A stretch of 41,264 nucleotides of DNA from a virus (IMGVR_UViG_3300047552_000160:1-41264), one strand, 5' to 3'. Shown: positions 23,791 to 31,792, counted from the stretch's first letter. Numbers and translations: made by a program. The notes: generated by a model not told the origin, from the letters alone.

Positions 23791-24495
23791 CTAGACGCCA
23801 GCCTTTGTCTTATGTTTACATCTGTCACCATGCCATCTGCCATAATTTCCAGTACCAATTCCAATAGCCCCACAATGTTCACACGTCCATTGTTGATGCG
23901 ATGGGTGAGTGCCATTAGCTAGCTGTCTCTTTACTGATTGAGTAAAGACATGCGTTCCGGCGACTGATCTAGCAAGTTGATAATTTCGCTGAATACCTCC
24001 ATCTAATAAATGATGTGTGCCATCATCTATTTTCGCTTGCTGAACAGATCGTTGATATGAACCATCACCGACCCAAAGATGCTCACCGCTTTTGACTAAT
24101 CGAGTTTGTGTCTCTGATTGTAATTGGCCGCCAACCCATGGATGTCTACCCTCATCGAGCAATCTTTGACTTCCTTTTTTGCCGTTTCTACTCTGAACGT
24201 CTTTGTTCTGCCAAGGGTGGGTTCCCGCCGCCAGATGTTTTGCTGCTGAAGCTTTGGCCAGCCTAGACTTCTCTTCTGGACTAATAGCCATTCGCACTGA
24301 CATAACTAAGCAAGCATCGAAGTCTCCTTGACTATGATGGATATCGTAATGTTGCTGGATTGATACTGCCATCAAATTGGATGGGTCATTGTTTGAATGG
24401 TCACCATCAATATGATGGATTTCGTATGTCCGGCCATCTTCATCTTTGGGAATAAGGCCATAGTGTTGTTCATAAATTTTTCTGTAATTTGCCAT
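23791..24495 (-). CDS. HNH homing endonuclease with repeated NUMOD-like modules
   Basis: 234 residues. The N-terminal HNH domain (YEIHHIDGDHSNNDPSNL, H27-H28, then QQHYDIHHSQGD) is of the NUMOD/HNH type. The middle has about six short repeats each containing G-x-H followed by W or L (GTHPWQNK, GRHPWVGG, GEHLWVGD, GTHHLLDG), which are typical DNA-contact modules. The C-terminus is a CEHC...H...C zinc-finger-like element. It has a perfect -10 promoter and its own terminator, making a self-contained cassette between the glycosyltransferase and peptidase genes. It is a paralogue of the gene at 30622-31209. Confidence 0.88.
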   Translation of the reverse strand: MANYRKIYEQHYGLIPKDEDGRTYEIHHIDGDHSNNDPSNLMAVSIQQHYDIHHSQGDFDACLVMSVRMAISPEEKSRLAKASAAKHLAAGTHPWQNKDVQSRNGKKGSQRLLDEGRHPWVGGQLQSETQTRLVKSGEHLWVGDGSYQRSVQQAKIDDGTHHLLDGGIQRNYQLARSVAGTHVFTQSVKRQLANGTHPSHQQWTCEHCGAIGIGTGNYGRWHGDRCKHKTKAGV

Positions 24496-24535
24496 ATTCC
24501 TGACGATATTCCTTAATTTCCCTGTAACTATTCAT

Positions 24536-24564
24536 ATTATACACCAAAACAAAAGGGAAGTCAA
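24536..24564 (-). promoter_or_regulatory. Strong sigma70-like promoter of the HNH cassette
   Basis: TTGACT (24559-24564), a 17-nt spacer, and TATAAT (24536-24541), the consensus -10 box. The -35 box lies inside the arm of the terminator at 24551-24585, so terminator and promoter share bases. Confidence 0.85.
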
Positions 24565-24585
24565 ATAATATTTGACTTCCCTTTT
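24551..24585. terminator. Bidirectional terminator overlapping a promoter
   Basis: A 15-bp perfect inverted repeat (24551-24565 and 24571-24585) containing GGGAAGTCAAA, with a 5-nt loop, flanked by T-runs on both strands. On the minus strand it ends the glycosyltransferase transcript. Confidence 0.88.
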
Positions 24586-24608
24586 TACTCATTCAATTTA
24601 CTTGATGA

Positions 24609-25553
24609 TTAAACGATTACTTTTCCGTTCTCATCTAGCATCTGAATCTTTCCTTGTGCTTTCATTTGCTCCAAGTACATTGGACCGAATGAGTTCAACA
24701 AGTGATCGTGAGATTCTTGTGCGAAGTTGAAATGTCCAGCGTGGCGGAGGAGGACCCGACGGTCTACCCAAATTCTGCCTCCCAAGTCGCGCCAATTAGA
24801 ACACATCGTCCAATCTTCACTCAGATAGCGGTTCTCGCGTACGGCAGTGTCGAAGTAGGTAGCTAGATACTGATCGTAGATCGGGTCCAGTCCAATGTCA
24901 TTTTTATATGGCTTAACAGCTGGATGACTACGCATTTTCTCAAATACATGTCTCTTTACCAACAAAAAGCCAGTACCTGCTTTGGATACTTCCTGTAGAC
25001 CATTCTCACCTTGTTCTGCGCCTTCAAAGCCGTTGACTACCCACTTTAGTGGCATAGTCTTCATTGGGTACAAGCCAGCGATAACGTCTTTATCGTGATT
25101 TAACAGCGCCAAAACCTGCCAGGGTTCCCATCCAATATCGGCGTCCACCTGCATTAAGTGGGTACTTTCTTTCTGGTGCAAGAATTTAGCTGTTAATGTG
25201 TTACGAGCGCGGGAAATGAGTGATTCATTTACCATGGTCTCCAAGGTCCAATCAACGCCGAGTTGACGGGCTTGATTTGCAAATTTGATGTATGACATGA
25301 ATGTAGATTCTGTCAACATACCGCCATAACATGGCATCGCAAAGTGCGCTTTAGTGGTACGTAGATAGTCCACATTTACTTGAATCTGATTTGGATTTGG
25401 CGCTTCTTCAGCTTTAACTTCAGTTTCGCCTTCTGTTGCGATTACACCAGTCTCTGCTGCTTCACTGGTACCGCCAATTGATGCAGCCTGTGCTGCTTTG
25501 TCTGCTAATTCTTGAACTGCGTCAACTGGGATTAATTTATCTTTTTTTGCCAT
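24609..25553 (-). CDS. Glycosyltransferase, GT-A type
   Basis: 314 residues. After a disordered Ala/Glu/Thr-rich N-terminal stretch of about 55 residues there is a GT-A-like domain: AMPCYGGML, LISRARNTLTAKFL, and the DxD metal motif in HLMQVDADIGW (D137, D139), then YPMKTMPLKWV and AGTGFLLVKRHVF. This pattern occurs in T4-like marine phages, where such enzymes may modify phage DNA or virion glycans or alter host surface sugars. The substrate is not evident. It has a sigma70-like promoter, a late-like TCTAAATA, and an AAGGAAG ribosome-binding site. Confidence 0.82.
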   Translation of the reverse strand: MAKKDKLIPVDAVQELADKAAQAASIGGTSEAAETGVIATEGETEVKAEEAPNPNQIQVNVDYLRTTKAHFAMPCYGGMLTESTFMSYIKFANQARQLGVDWTLETMVNESLISRARNTLTAKFLHQKESTHLMQVDADIGWEPWQVLALLNHDKDVIAGLYPMKTMPLKWVVNGFEGAEQGENGLQEVSKAGTGFLLVKRHVFEKMRSHPAVKPYKNDIGLDPIYDQYLATYFDTAVRENRYLSEDWTMCSNWRDLGGRIWVDRRVLLRHAGHFNFAQESHDHLLNSFGPMYLEQMKAQGKIQMLDENGKVIV

Positions 25554-25581
25554 TTAAGTGCTTCCTTGTTAATGATGACAA

Positions 25582-25589
25582 TATTTAGA
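25582..25589 (-). promoter_or_regulatory. Variant late promoter (TCTAAATA)
   Basis: TCTAAATA lies about 28 bases before ATG 25553 of the glycosyltransferase. It is a non-consensus form, offered as a candidate only. Confidence 0.35.
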
Positions 25590-25627
25590 GTAAATGTACT
25601 CACTCAAAATATTTTTCATCTACCACT

Positions 25628-25655
25628 AGTGTATCATGATGCGGCGATTTGTCAA
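25628..25655 (-). promoter_or_regulatory. Sigma70-like promoter for the glycosyltransferase gene
   Basis: TTGACA (25650-25655), a 16-nt spacer, and TACACT (25628-25633), starting directly behind the T-run of the terminator at 25656-25682. Confidence 0.65.
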
Positions 25656-25682
25656 TAAAAAAGCGCTAGGATTAGTAGCGCC
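25656..25682 (-). terminator. Rho-independent terminator after the paralogous late genes
   Basis: The minus-strand stem GCGCTA/TAGCGC (25676-25681 and 25663-25668) has a 7-nt loop and is followed by six Ts. It ends the transcript of the 55-, 119- and 107-residue genes. Confidence 0.8.
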
Positions 25683-25776
25683 TTAGGAGTCAGTATGTCC
25701 AATTTGTCGGTGGTCTATCTATCCTTGGACTGATACTCTGGACTCTATATTAGTATCGTCACGAGTGTCGATAACT

Positions 25777-26100
25777 TTAGCTGACTGAGATTGAGTTGAT
25801 AGTGCCGCCTGTCCACCCAGTGATGTTGACTCGTACCCACGTGTAGTTGCCGTGTAATGTAGCGTTACCGTGTTGAGCAGTAACTGGTTGAGAAGATACC
25901 GGAGCATAGATGCCGATAACATAGATATCACTCCAGTCACTAGCAGTTGGCGTAGCAGCATGAGTTGCTTGGATCTTTACGGTTGCCTGAATACCTTGAC
26001 CGAAGTCCCAACTGACTTGATTGAGTGTACCAGTAGGAGCAACTGCCGCACCAATGAGAATGGGCTGGTGTTCGGTAGATGATAGTAGAGTAACAGACAT
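25777..26100 (-). CDS. Beta-rich late protein, paralogue of the preceding gene
   Basis: 107 residues from ATG 26100, which overlaps the previous stop (TAATG). It aligns by eye along its length with the 119-residue neighbour: WDFGQGIQATVKIQATHAA versus WSMQNSFNARVKIQASLAT, WSDIYVIG versus WFDVYTIT, and LHGNYTWVRVNITGWTGG versus LQGNYVWLRVNITGWTAG. It is all beta, with no transmembrane segment. The pair is probably a duplicated virion decoration or adhesin-like domain; the function is unknown. Confidence 0.75.
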   Translation of the reverse strand: MSVTLLSSTEHQPILIGAAVAPTGTLNQVSWDFGQGIQATVKIQATHAATPTASDWSDIYVIGIYAPVSSQPVTAQHGNATLHGNYTWVRVNITGWTGGTINSISVS

Positions 26101-26459
26101 TAGTAACTCGCTGCGATTTGGGCGATTGAACCAGCAGTCCAGCCAGTGATGTTCACACGTAGCCAGACATAGTTGCCCTGTAAGTTGTAGTAGCCGCTTT
26201 GTGCTGGGCCAACGTTTGATGGTGTAGCAGTGATTGTGTACACATCGAACCAGTCCAGTACACCTGGCACGGTAGCTAGACTTGCTTGAATCTTGACACG
26301 GGCATTGAACGAGTTCTGCATGCTCCATGTGATTGTATTTGTATCACGGCCAGCGATATAGTAGCCAGCAGCCTGAACTTTGTCGCCGACTTTAGATACA
26401 GCGGCTGCTCCAGGTGCCCCCGTTGATGGCATGAGAATGACTGTAGTAGTCTGTGCCAT
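26100..26459 (-). CDS. Beta-rich late protein, first copy of a tandem pair
   Basis: 119 residues starting MAQTTTVILMPS. It has the same domain as the next gene (see the pairwise matches there), ending GNYVWLRVNITGWTAGSIAQIAASY. It starts two bases after the 55-residue gene stop, in a short late operon driven from 26648. A virion surface role is likely but not shown by the sequence. Confidence 0.75.
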   Translation of the reverse strand: MAQTTTVILMPSTGAPGAAAVSKVGDKVQAAGYYIAGRDTNTITWSMQNSFNARVKIQASLATVPGVLDWFDVYTITATPSNVGPAQSGYYNLQGNYVWLRVNITGWTAGSIAQIAASY

Positions 26460-26461
26460 GA

Positions 26462-26629
26462 TTACGCTCTTGTCACTTCAACAATTACACCAGAACCTGC
26501 TAGTTCTGCCGCTACCTGCTCTAAGGCATCACATACATCATTACTGGCAATTACACCAGTGATGTCTTCTGACTCTTTAACCAATTTACTGAGTTTGATT
26601 ACTACTACTTCTTCTACGATTTTTGCCAT
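26462..26629 (-). CDS. Small late protein, 55 aa
   Basis: ATG 26629 has GGAG seven bases upstream and a CATAAATA late promoter 19 bases upstream. The product (MAKIVEEVVVIKLSKLVKES... ending AGSGVIVEVTRA) is acidic and alpha/beta. I recall equivalents of the same size in T4-like marine phages, uncharacterised. It is the first gene of the late operon with the tandem beta-rich pair. Confidence 0.8.
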   Translation of the reverse strand: MAKIVEEVVVIKLSKLVKESEDITGVIASNDVCDALEQVAAELAGSGVIVEVTRA

Positions 26630-26647
26630 GATTGTTCTCCAATATAG

Positions 26648-26655
26648 TATTTATG
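26648..26655 (-). promoter_or_regulatory. T4-type late promoter (CATAAATA)
   Basis: CATAAATA followed by CT, with a short leader carrying GGAG before ATG 26629. Confidence 0.75.
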
Positions 26656-26874
26656 CCCTCTTATTGAGCAAAAGATATTAATCCTGCGATGAACATTCTG
26701 TACTGGGGGCAGCACAAACCGATTCGTCTCTATTTGAGAATCAAATTAGTACCGACGGAGCGTCGGGAATTAACGCCTGTGGAGATAGAAGTACTCGACG
26801 TACCGACTCGCTTGAGTCAGTATTAGAGCTATCGGTGAAGCAGGAAGCCGCGTGGTCTTTAGATTGGCGGTAGT
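26656..26874 (-). other. 219-bp gap with strong hairpins, possible structured RNA
   Basis: No minus-strand gene is present. Perfect hairpins occur close together: GACTC-AAGC-GAGTC, CCGACG-CTC-CGTCGG and GATTC...GAATC. The sequence GTCGGTAC is repeated after the first two. The gap ends at the late promoter 26648, like the structured gap at 14710-14808. It could be an RNA gene, a 3' structure of the 235-aa gene, or a decayed element. A 45-codon plus-strand frame is also present but is not convincing. Confidence 0.35.
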
Positions 26875-27582
26875 TCATGCTCGTTTTTGCAATCGATAAT
26901 GCTTCCTGATATAGGAATCACCAAGATACAAGATGAGCAGCGTAAACATCTCTTCACTATCAAAGTCGATAAAGTGGTTATTGTGAGACCTGACATAATA
27001 CCAACCGGTACTGTTGCTGTTTGTCCACAATTTTAAGGCAGCGCAAGGATAGTAATCAGGGTACTGGGCAAAGAATGACTTTAGGCTAGCTTTAAACTCA
27101 GGAGGAGACGACTTATCTTTGAGATACACTCTGTACTGGTGCGCCGGAGTATTTTTGAACTCCATGACATCTGGTGTATTTGGTGCAAAGGCTTCCGCTG
27201 CTTCAAAGTCCGTGAACTCCATCTTAGCGGCGCGACCTATAAACTTCTCATCATTGGTATAAACTCTGACTTTTGAGCCAGCATACCAACCATTGTAGGA
27301 GATCGAGTGTTCCTTCTTTAGATACTTGTTCTTTAGGTCAATGAGTTTTTTAACTTCACTGTAGTCTATAGCCAGTAGCGATTCGATATAAGGAGTCGAG
27401 CCCTTGTTGTAGAAGTACTGCTGATTAAGCGCCTCTTGAACTCGCAGAACGTATTCGTCTATGGTGGCTGACTCCCTAATTAGATGCGCGCCTGACATTT
27501 CAAACGACACACGGTACTTGTACTTGTTATAGTACAAGGACTGTCGGTGCTCAGATTTTAATTCATAAACTGATGATGCCAT
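26875..27582 (-). CDS. Conserved hypothetical protein downstream of clpA
   Basis: 235 residues. The ATG at 27582 lies 20 bases inside the clpA end, implying coupling. It is rich in Tyr, Lys and Phe, with motifs KNTPAHQYRVYLKDK, WYYVRSHNNHFIDF and LYLGDSYIRKHYRLQKRA. I recall similar proteins of unknown function in T4-like marine phages. Its tight linkage to clpA may point to an adaptor or a substrate, but that is inference. Confidence 0.75.
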   Translation of the reverse strand: MASSVYELKSEHRQSLYYNKYKYRVSFEMSGAHLIRESATIDEYVLRVQEALNQQYFYNKGSTPYIESLLAIDYSEVKKLIDLKNKYLKKEHSISYNGWYAGSKVRVYTNDEKFIGRAAKMEFTDFEAAEAFAPNTPDVMEFKNTPAHQYRVYLKDKSSPPEFKASLKSFFAQYPDYYPCAALKLWTNSNSTGWYYVRSHNNHFIDFDSEEMFTLLILYLGDSYIRKHYRLQKRA

Positions 27583-29824
27583 CTTCGCCTACCTTCTTTT
27601 TACGGACAGTAGACTTTACTGTAAATTCAATTTGATTATCGACCAACTTTGTGTTGATGGTTGCTGATTGCAGGCGTTCAAATAAGATGCGCTTAGACAG
27701 TGGCACACGAATTAATTCATCGATTTTACGTGCTAGTGGTCTGGCGCCCATCTTGTCATCGTAGCCTTCTTTTGCTAGATGTTCAATCACATCTTCGCTT
27801 AAATTAAGAACGAGATTGTGCTTTGTTTTGAGACTGTCTTTGAGTTCATTGGTGAACTTGAGGACTACCTTTTTGATGGCAATAGTGTCTAGCTTATTAA
27901 ACTTGACAATCTGGTCAATACGGTTACGCAACTCAGGCTTGAAAAACTCTTTGAGTGCTCGGTCATCTTCACCGTCTTTTGATTGCTTGCCGAATCCAAT
28001 GTTGTTGCGTTCACCATCAGCACTGCCTAAGTTAGAGGTCATGATAATGATGGTGTTCTTGGCATTCACAGACTTGCCGTTAGTGCCAGTGATTTTGCCT
28101 TCATCTAGTAACTGTAGGAACAAGTTGTAAACATCAGGGTGAGCTTTTTCAACTTCGTCAAACAACATGATGGCATATGGGTTCTTAGAGAGGTCGTTGA
28201 TGATTTTGCCACCGCCTAAGTTACCATCTTCATAGCCTACATAGCCAGGAGGCGCACCAATGAGTGCGGCAACGGAGTGCTTCTCTTGGTACTCGGACAT
28301 ATCGTAGCGTAATAGAGGCATATCTAGATACTCTGACAGTGCTTTTGCACACTCTGTTTTACCAGTACCTGTTGGACCAGTGAACAAGAATGAAGCAATT
28401 GGTTTGTTCTCGTTACCAATGCCCGCTTGACTCACATAGATTCGATCTAGTACAGTATCTACTGCACTGTCTTGACCATACAAGCGAGACTTAACGTTGG
28501 CTTCAAGGTCGATCATGCGTGACGAATTGTCAGTGCTCATCTTATCAACTGGAATACCAGTAGTCTTGCATACTTGTTCATTGACAAGAGCTTCGGTGAT
28601 ATGCACACCAGAATTACCAGCTACTCGTTGAACTGCACAAGCACCGTCTAGCAAGTCGATTGATTTATCAGGATTCTTACGTTCATGTAAGTAACGTGAA
28701 CTCAATTCAACCGCAGCTTTAATTGCGTCTGCGTCAATAGTAACGTTGTGGAACTCATTCAAACGTGGAGCTAAGCCAGTTAAGATTTTAACAGTGGTCT
28801 CGTCATCTGGTTCATTGATATCAACACGGTAGAAGCGGCGCATTAACGCACGGTCCTTCTCAAATGACTCGTAGTACTCTTCCCATGTAGTAGATGCGAT
28901 AATCTTTAGATTGCCCTTAGTAATAGCAGGCTTGATCATATTGGCAAAGTCCATTGATGAGTTAGTGCCGCTACCAGCACCGCGCATAGTGTGTGCTTCG
29001 TCGATAAAGAGGATTGCTTTTTCTTTAGCGGCAAGGGCAGCAAATACGTCTTTTACTTTTTCTTCAAAGTCGCCACGATATTTACTACCAGCAAGTAGAG
29101 AGCCAATCTCCAAGGAATATACTTCATGGCCTTTTAGGAATTCTGGAGCAGTGCCATCAAAGATGCGTTGTGCAATGCCCTCAGCAATTTGGGTTTTGCC
29201 GACGCCCGCATCGCCCACCATTAAAACGTTGGCTTTAAACTTCTTAGCAAGAATGGTAACAATCTTGTTTACTTCATCGTCGCGGCCAATCATAGGCTCT
29301 AACTTCTTCTGTTGAGCACGTTCAGTTAGATTAATCGTGTGTTCTGCAAGGAGCTCCGATGCACGACCAGCTGACATTTTACCAGAAGTGGTACCTGACT
29401 TGGCACCAAATACAAATTCCTTCTTTGTAACACCCCACTTTAATAAGAAGTAACTGGCGTGTGAATTGGTCTCACTCATGATACTGATATACAAGTCTTC
29501 AATATCCATTTGAGTTCTACCAGTAAAGATAACTCGTGCTAGCGCTGTGTTGATTACTCGCTCTAAGGTAGCAGTGCGCTTTGGATTTACTGGCTTGCCT
29601 GGTTGTGGTTCAACAACAATGTGAGTTAATGTTTGCACGTAATTGTCTACATCAGCTGCTAGTGCAGGGACATCAATGTTGAGATTGTTTAAACGTGATT
29701 TAAATGTCTCGTTTGCCAACATACCAAATAAGATATGCTCTAGTGTGACGTACCCATGATTGTAGCGCTGGGCATACACAATAGATGAATCTACGATTTG
29801 TTGAATGTCAGGATTGTTAGTCAT
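27563..29824 (-). CDS. clpA: ClpA-type AAA+ unfoldase with ClpP-docking tripeptide
   Basis: 753 residues, as in bacterial ClpA (758). An N-domain (1-140) precedes two AAA+ modules: D1 Walker A GDAGVGKT (204-211) and Walker B ILFIDEAH (271-278); D2 Walker A GPTGTGKT (483-490) and Walker B IMLFDEVE (552-559), followed by FKPELRNRID with the arginine finger. No ClpB-type middle domain is visible. IGF (609-611) sits where ClpA has its IGL ClpP-binding loop, so the protein may dock on host ClpP. No clpP gene is in this window. It starts three bases after dnaJ. Confidence 0.93.
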   Translation of the reverse strand: MTNNPDIQQIVDSSIVYAQRYNHGYVTLEHILFGMLANETFKSRLNNLNIDVPALAADVDNYVQTLTHIVVEPQPGKPVNPKRTATLERVINTALARVIFTGRTQMDIEDLYISIMSETNSHASYFLLKWGVTKKEFVFGAKSGTTSGKMSAGRASELLAEHTINLTERAQQKKLEPMIGRDDEVNKIVTILAKKFKANVLMVGDAGVGKTQIAEGIAQRIFDGTAPEFLKGHEVYSLEIGSLLAGSKYRGDFEEKVKDVFAALAAKEKAILFIDEAHTMRGAGSGTNSSMDFANMIKPAITKGNLKIIASTTWEEYYESFEKDRALMRRFYRVDINEPDDETTVKILTGLAPRLNEFHNVTIDADAIKAAVELSSRYLHERKNPDKSIDLLDGACAVQRVAGNSGVHITEALVNEQVCKTTGIPVDKMSTDNSSRMIDLEANVKSRLYGQDSAVDTVLDRIYVSQAGIGNENKPIASFLFTGPTGTGKTECAKALSEYLDMPLLRYDMSEYQEKHSVAALIGAPPGYVGYEDGNLGGGKIINDLSKNPYAIMLFDEVEKAHPDVYNLFLQLLDEGKITGTNGKSVNAKNTIIIMTSNLGSADGERNNIGFGKQSKDGEDDRALKEFFKPELRNRIDQIVKFNKLDTIAIKKVVLKFTNELKDSLKTKHNLVLNLSEDVIEHLAKEGYDDKMGARPLARKIDELIRVPLSKRILFERLQSATINTKLVDNQIEFTVKSTVRKKKVGEDGIISL

Positions 29825-29827
29825 TTA

Positions 29828-30625
29828 TTAAATTCCCTTTGATTTATTAACTTCTACTTTGATTGCTTCAAGTAGCTCGTCGCTGATTGTATCAGGTGCT
29901 ACTCCCTGTAACAAAACAAATTGGTTACCTTTGAAGCCATTTGCTTCTAAGCCGCGGCCTGCTAATCTTAGGGAAGCGCCACTGTTTGTCCTTGGCGGCA
30001 CTGTTGCTTCTAGTTCGTCACCCCAGATTGTGGTAACTTTGATGGTAGTACCAAGGAGGAGTTCAAACACCGATAGCTTGCGAGTGCAGTATAAGTCTAG
30101 TCCACGGCGTTCTAATTCTGGATGTGGACGCACTCTGAATTCAACTTGCAAGATGCCATCTGGCATAATACCATCGTAGCGAACATTCTGTCCAGTCTCT
30201 ACGTTCTTTGGTACATTGATTTGAATTGTTTTTGGTCCTGTTGGGCCTTGAATCTGAACAGTAACCGAATCACCAGTTGCAACTTGTTTGAGTGTGACTT
30301 CTACCGCAACAGTATAGATCCGTTGGCGCTGCTGGTTGAATTGCCGGAAGATATCATCGAATGGATTGCCGCCACCAAAATTGAAATGAAAGTCCCCAAA
30401 TGGATTTTGACCACCTTGACCGAATGGGCTCGGGTTATCATGTTGTTGCTTTAATTGTGGGTCGCTTAGATTGCGATATGCTTCCTCAACCTCTTGGAAC
30501 TTGGCGGTATCTCCTCCTTCGCGATCAGGGTGATACTTAGCTGCCATCTTGCGATATGCTTTTTTGATTTCTTCTGGAGTGGCGTTGCGCTCTACTCCTA
30601 GTGTTTTGTAATAGTCCATAGTCAT
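29828..30625 (-). CDS. dnaJ: DnaJ/CbpA-type co-chaperone
   Basis: 265 residues. A J domain (1-65) with HPD at 32-34 is followed by a Gly/Phe-rich linker (PFGQGGQNPFGDFHFNFGGG) and the C-terminal peptide-binding domains, without the cysteine-rich zinc domain, as in CbpA-type (class II) proteins. It would stimulate a host or phage DnaK. The ATG overlaps the HNH stop as ATGA (30622-30625); a second ATG two codons later is possible. It is followed immediately by clpA, forming a chaperone/unfoldase pair. Confidence 0.92.
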   Translation of the reverse strand: MTMDYYKTLGVERNATPEEIKKAYRKMAAKYHPDREGGDTAKFQEVEEAYRNLSDPQLKQQHDNPSPFGQGGQNPFGDFHFNFGGGNPFDDIFRQFNQQRQRIYTVAVEVTLKQVATGDSVTVQIQGPTGPKTIQINVPKNVETGQNVRYDGIMPDGILQVEFRVRPHPELERRGLDLYCTRKLSVFELLLGTTIKVTTIWGDELEATVPPRTNSGASLRLAGRGLEANGFKGNQFVLLQGVAPDTISDELLEAIKVEVNKSKGI

Positions 30626-31209
30626 TCTTGTTTGTGTTTACAGTATTTACGGTGATGCTGAACTTCATTGCTCACGCCGATACCCTCTTTGCCACAATCA
30701 ACACACTTCCATTTGCGCTGATTCATGTGGGTCCCTGCCTCTAACTGTGCTTGTTGAACGTCTTTAGACATTGACGTGCCGTCGTCACGCTTGAGGAAGT
30801 TATGTTTACCAGCGACCACTGTATCACTCGATACTGAGGTACCGTCTGGTCGTTTTAATAAATGGTGTGTCTTATTAGCAAGTCGGCGCTGATTACTTGC
30901 GGATTGTATCTTGCCTCCAACGAGATTAGCAGTCCCTGCTTCCACTCTCTTATTGTGAGCCAGTTTTGCTAAGCGTCTTATCTCTTCTGGTGATTTACCC
31001 ATTCGTTGAGCCATGATAAGACAAGCTCTCACATCACCCTGAGATTCGTGTATGGCGTAGTGTTCAGCCAATGGTACTGCTTTTAGATTCGAAGGTTCAT
31101 TATTCGAATGATTGCCATCGATATGATGGACATCATAAGTCCTACCGTTCTCTTCTCTCGGTATTGGTCCATAATGTTGTTCGTAGATTTGTCTATGTTT
31201 AGCACCCAT
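30622..31209 (-). CDS. HNH homing endonuclease, paralogue of the 23.8-kb gene
   Basis: 195 residues. The N-terminal HNH domain YDVHHIDGNHSNNEPSNL...EHYAIHESQGD matches the gene at 23791-24495 almost residue for residue, and the C-terminal KCVDCGKEGIG...H...CKHK finger also corresponds. The middle modules differ (TANLVGG, KTHHLLKRPDG, GKHNFLKRDDG), as expected if target specificity has changed. It has its own TTGACT-18-TACACT promoter and overlaps dnaJ, so it has been inserted upstream of the dnaJ-clpA pair. Confidence 0.88.
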   Translation of the reverse strand: MGAKHRQIYEQHYGPIPREENGRTYDVHHIDGNHSNNEPSNLKAVPLAEHYAIHESQGDVRACLIMAQRMGKSPEEIRRLAKLAHNKRVEAGTANLVGGKIQSASNQRRLANKTHHLLKRPDGTSVSSDTVVAGKHNFLKRDDGTSMSKDVQQAQLEAGTHMNQRKWKCVDCGKEGIGVSNEVQHHRKYCKHKQE

Positions 31210-31216
31210 ATTCTCA

Positions 31217-31246
31217 AGTGTATCATAGTTTGACTCTAACAGTCAA
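31217..31246 (-). promoter_or_regulatory. Sigma70-like promoter before HNH-dnaJ-clpA
   Basis: TTGACT (31241-31246), an 18-nt spacer, and TACACT (31217-31222). The -35 box is one arm of a small inverted repeat TTGACT-GTTAG-AGTCAA. It could also serve dnaJ and clpA. Confidence 0.5.
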
Positions 31247-31261
31247 CATAAATGGATGAGC

Positions 31262-31750
31262 TTATGCTTTCTCAGCGATCTTCTCTTGTGTTCTGCCGTA
31301 TGCTGCGATACCTAGAACTGCTCCACATGCAATGTGGAATAATCCTCCACCTTGAATCGTAAGTGGTTGCCACTGTGAACTGATCTGACCATGAGTTAAT
31401 GCTTGGAGTATACTCCAGAGTACAGGGAATACGACGAAGTCGCAACTACACGCAACTAGATACATCATAGCAAATAATGGTCTCCACCTCTTATTGATGA
31501 AATCTCCAAACCAATCATCTGCTTTGATCAATGATTGTGCGCCCTCGTGCATTGCTCCACCACTACTCTTGATTATGTCTGCCTGAACTTCAGCTTGGAG
31601 CATACCGCGCTGTACTGCTGGTGCAGCACCAAAAGATGCGCCTGCTGGAATAGCATCAACTGTTTTGTCGGCTGCTAATTGACCCCATGCAGTATCAGTA
31701 GTTGCGACTGGAGATAGTGAATCAGATTTTTGTGGTAGTAATGTTGCCAT
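31262..31750 (-). CDS. Holin-like small membrane protein
   Basis: 162 residues. A soluble N-terminal region of about 80 residues precedes two hydrophobic segments (about 91-115, RPLFAMMYLVACSCDFVVF..., and 134-151, GGGLFHIACGAVLGIAA), with KRWRP just before the first. This arrangement resembles the three-TM holin family associated with phage and gene-transfer-agent release, and I recall similar proteins in T4-like marine phages. The late promoter at 31773 and SD AGGAAC fit a lysis-time protein. T4 holin gp t is unrelated in form. Confidence 0.65.
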   Translation of the reverse strand: MATLLPQKSDSLSPVATTDTAWGQLAADKTVDAIPAGASFGAAPAVQRGMLQAEVQADIIKSSGGAMHEGAQSLIKADDWFGDFINKRWRPLFAMMYLVACSCDFVVFPVLWSILQALTHGQISSQWQPLTIQGGGLFHIACGAVLGIAAYGRTQEKIAEKA

Positions 31751-31772
31751 TTTAGTTCCTTAAATAGTCTAG

Positions 31773-31780
31773 TATTTATC
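31773..31780 (-). promoter_or_regulatory. T4-type late promoter (GATAAATA)
   Basis: GATAAATA followed by CT, 22 bases before ATG 31750 of the holin-like gene, leaving room for the AGGAAC ribosome-binding site. Confidence 0.75.
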
Positions 31781-31792
31781 AAAATGGAACGG

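Noticed and set aside
26689-26826. A 45-codon plus-strand frame in the structured gap
   Set aside because: It has no SD, runs against all neighbours, and the region is full of hairpins that explain it better. Weakly possible only.
30630-30645. GTAAATAC resembling a late promoter before dnaJ
   Set aside because: It lies in the HNH coding end (Lys-Tyr-Cys-Lys codons) and lacks the A or T before TAAATA found in the others.
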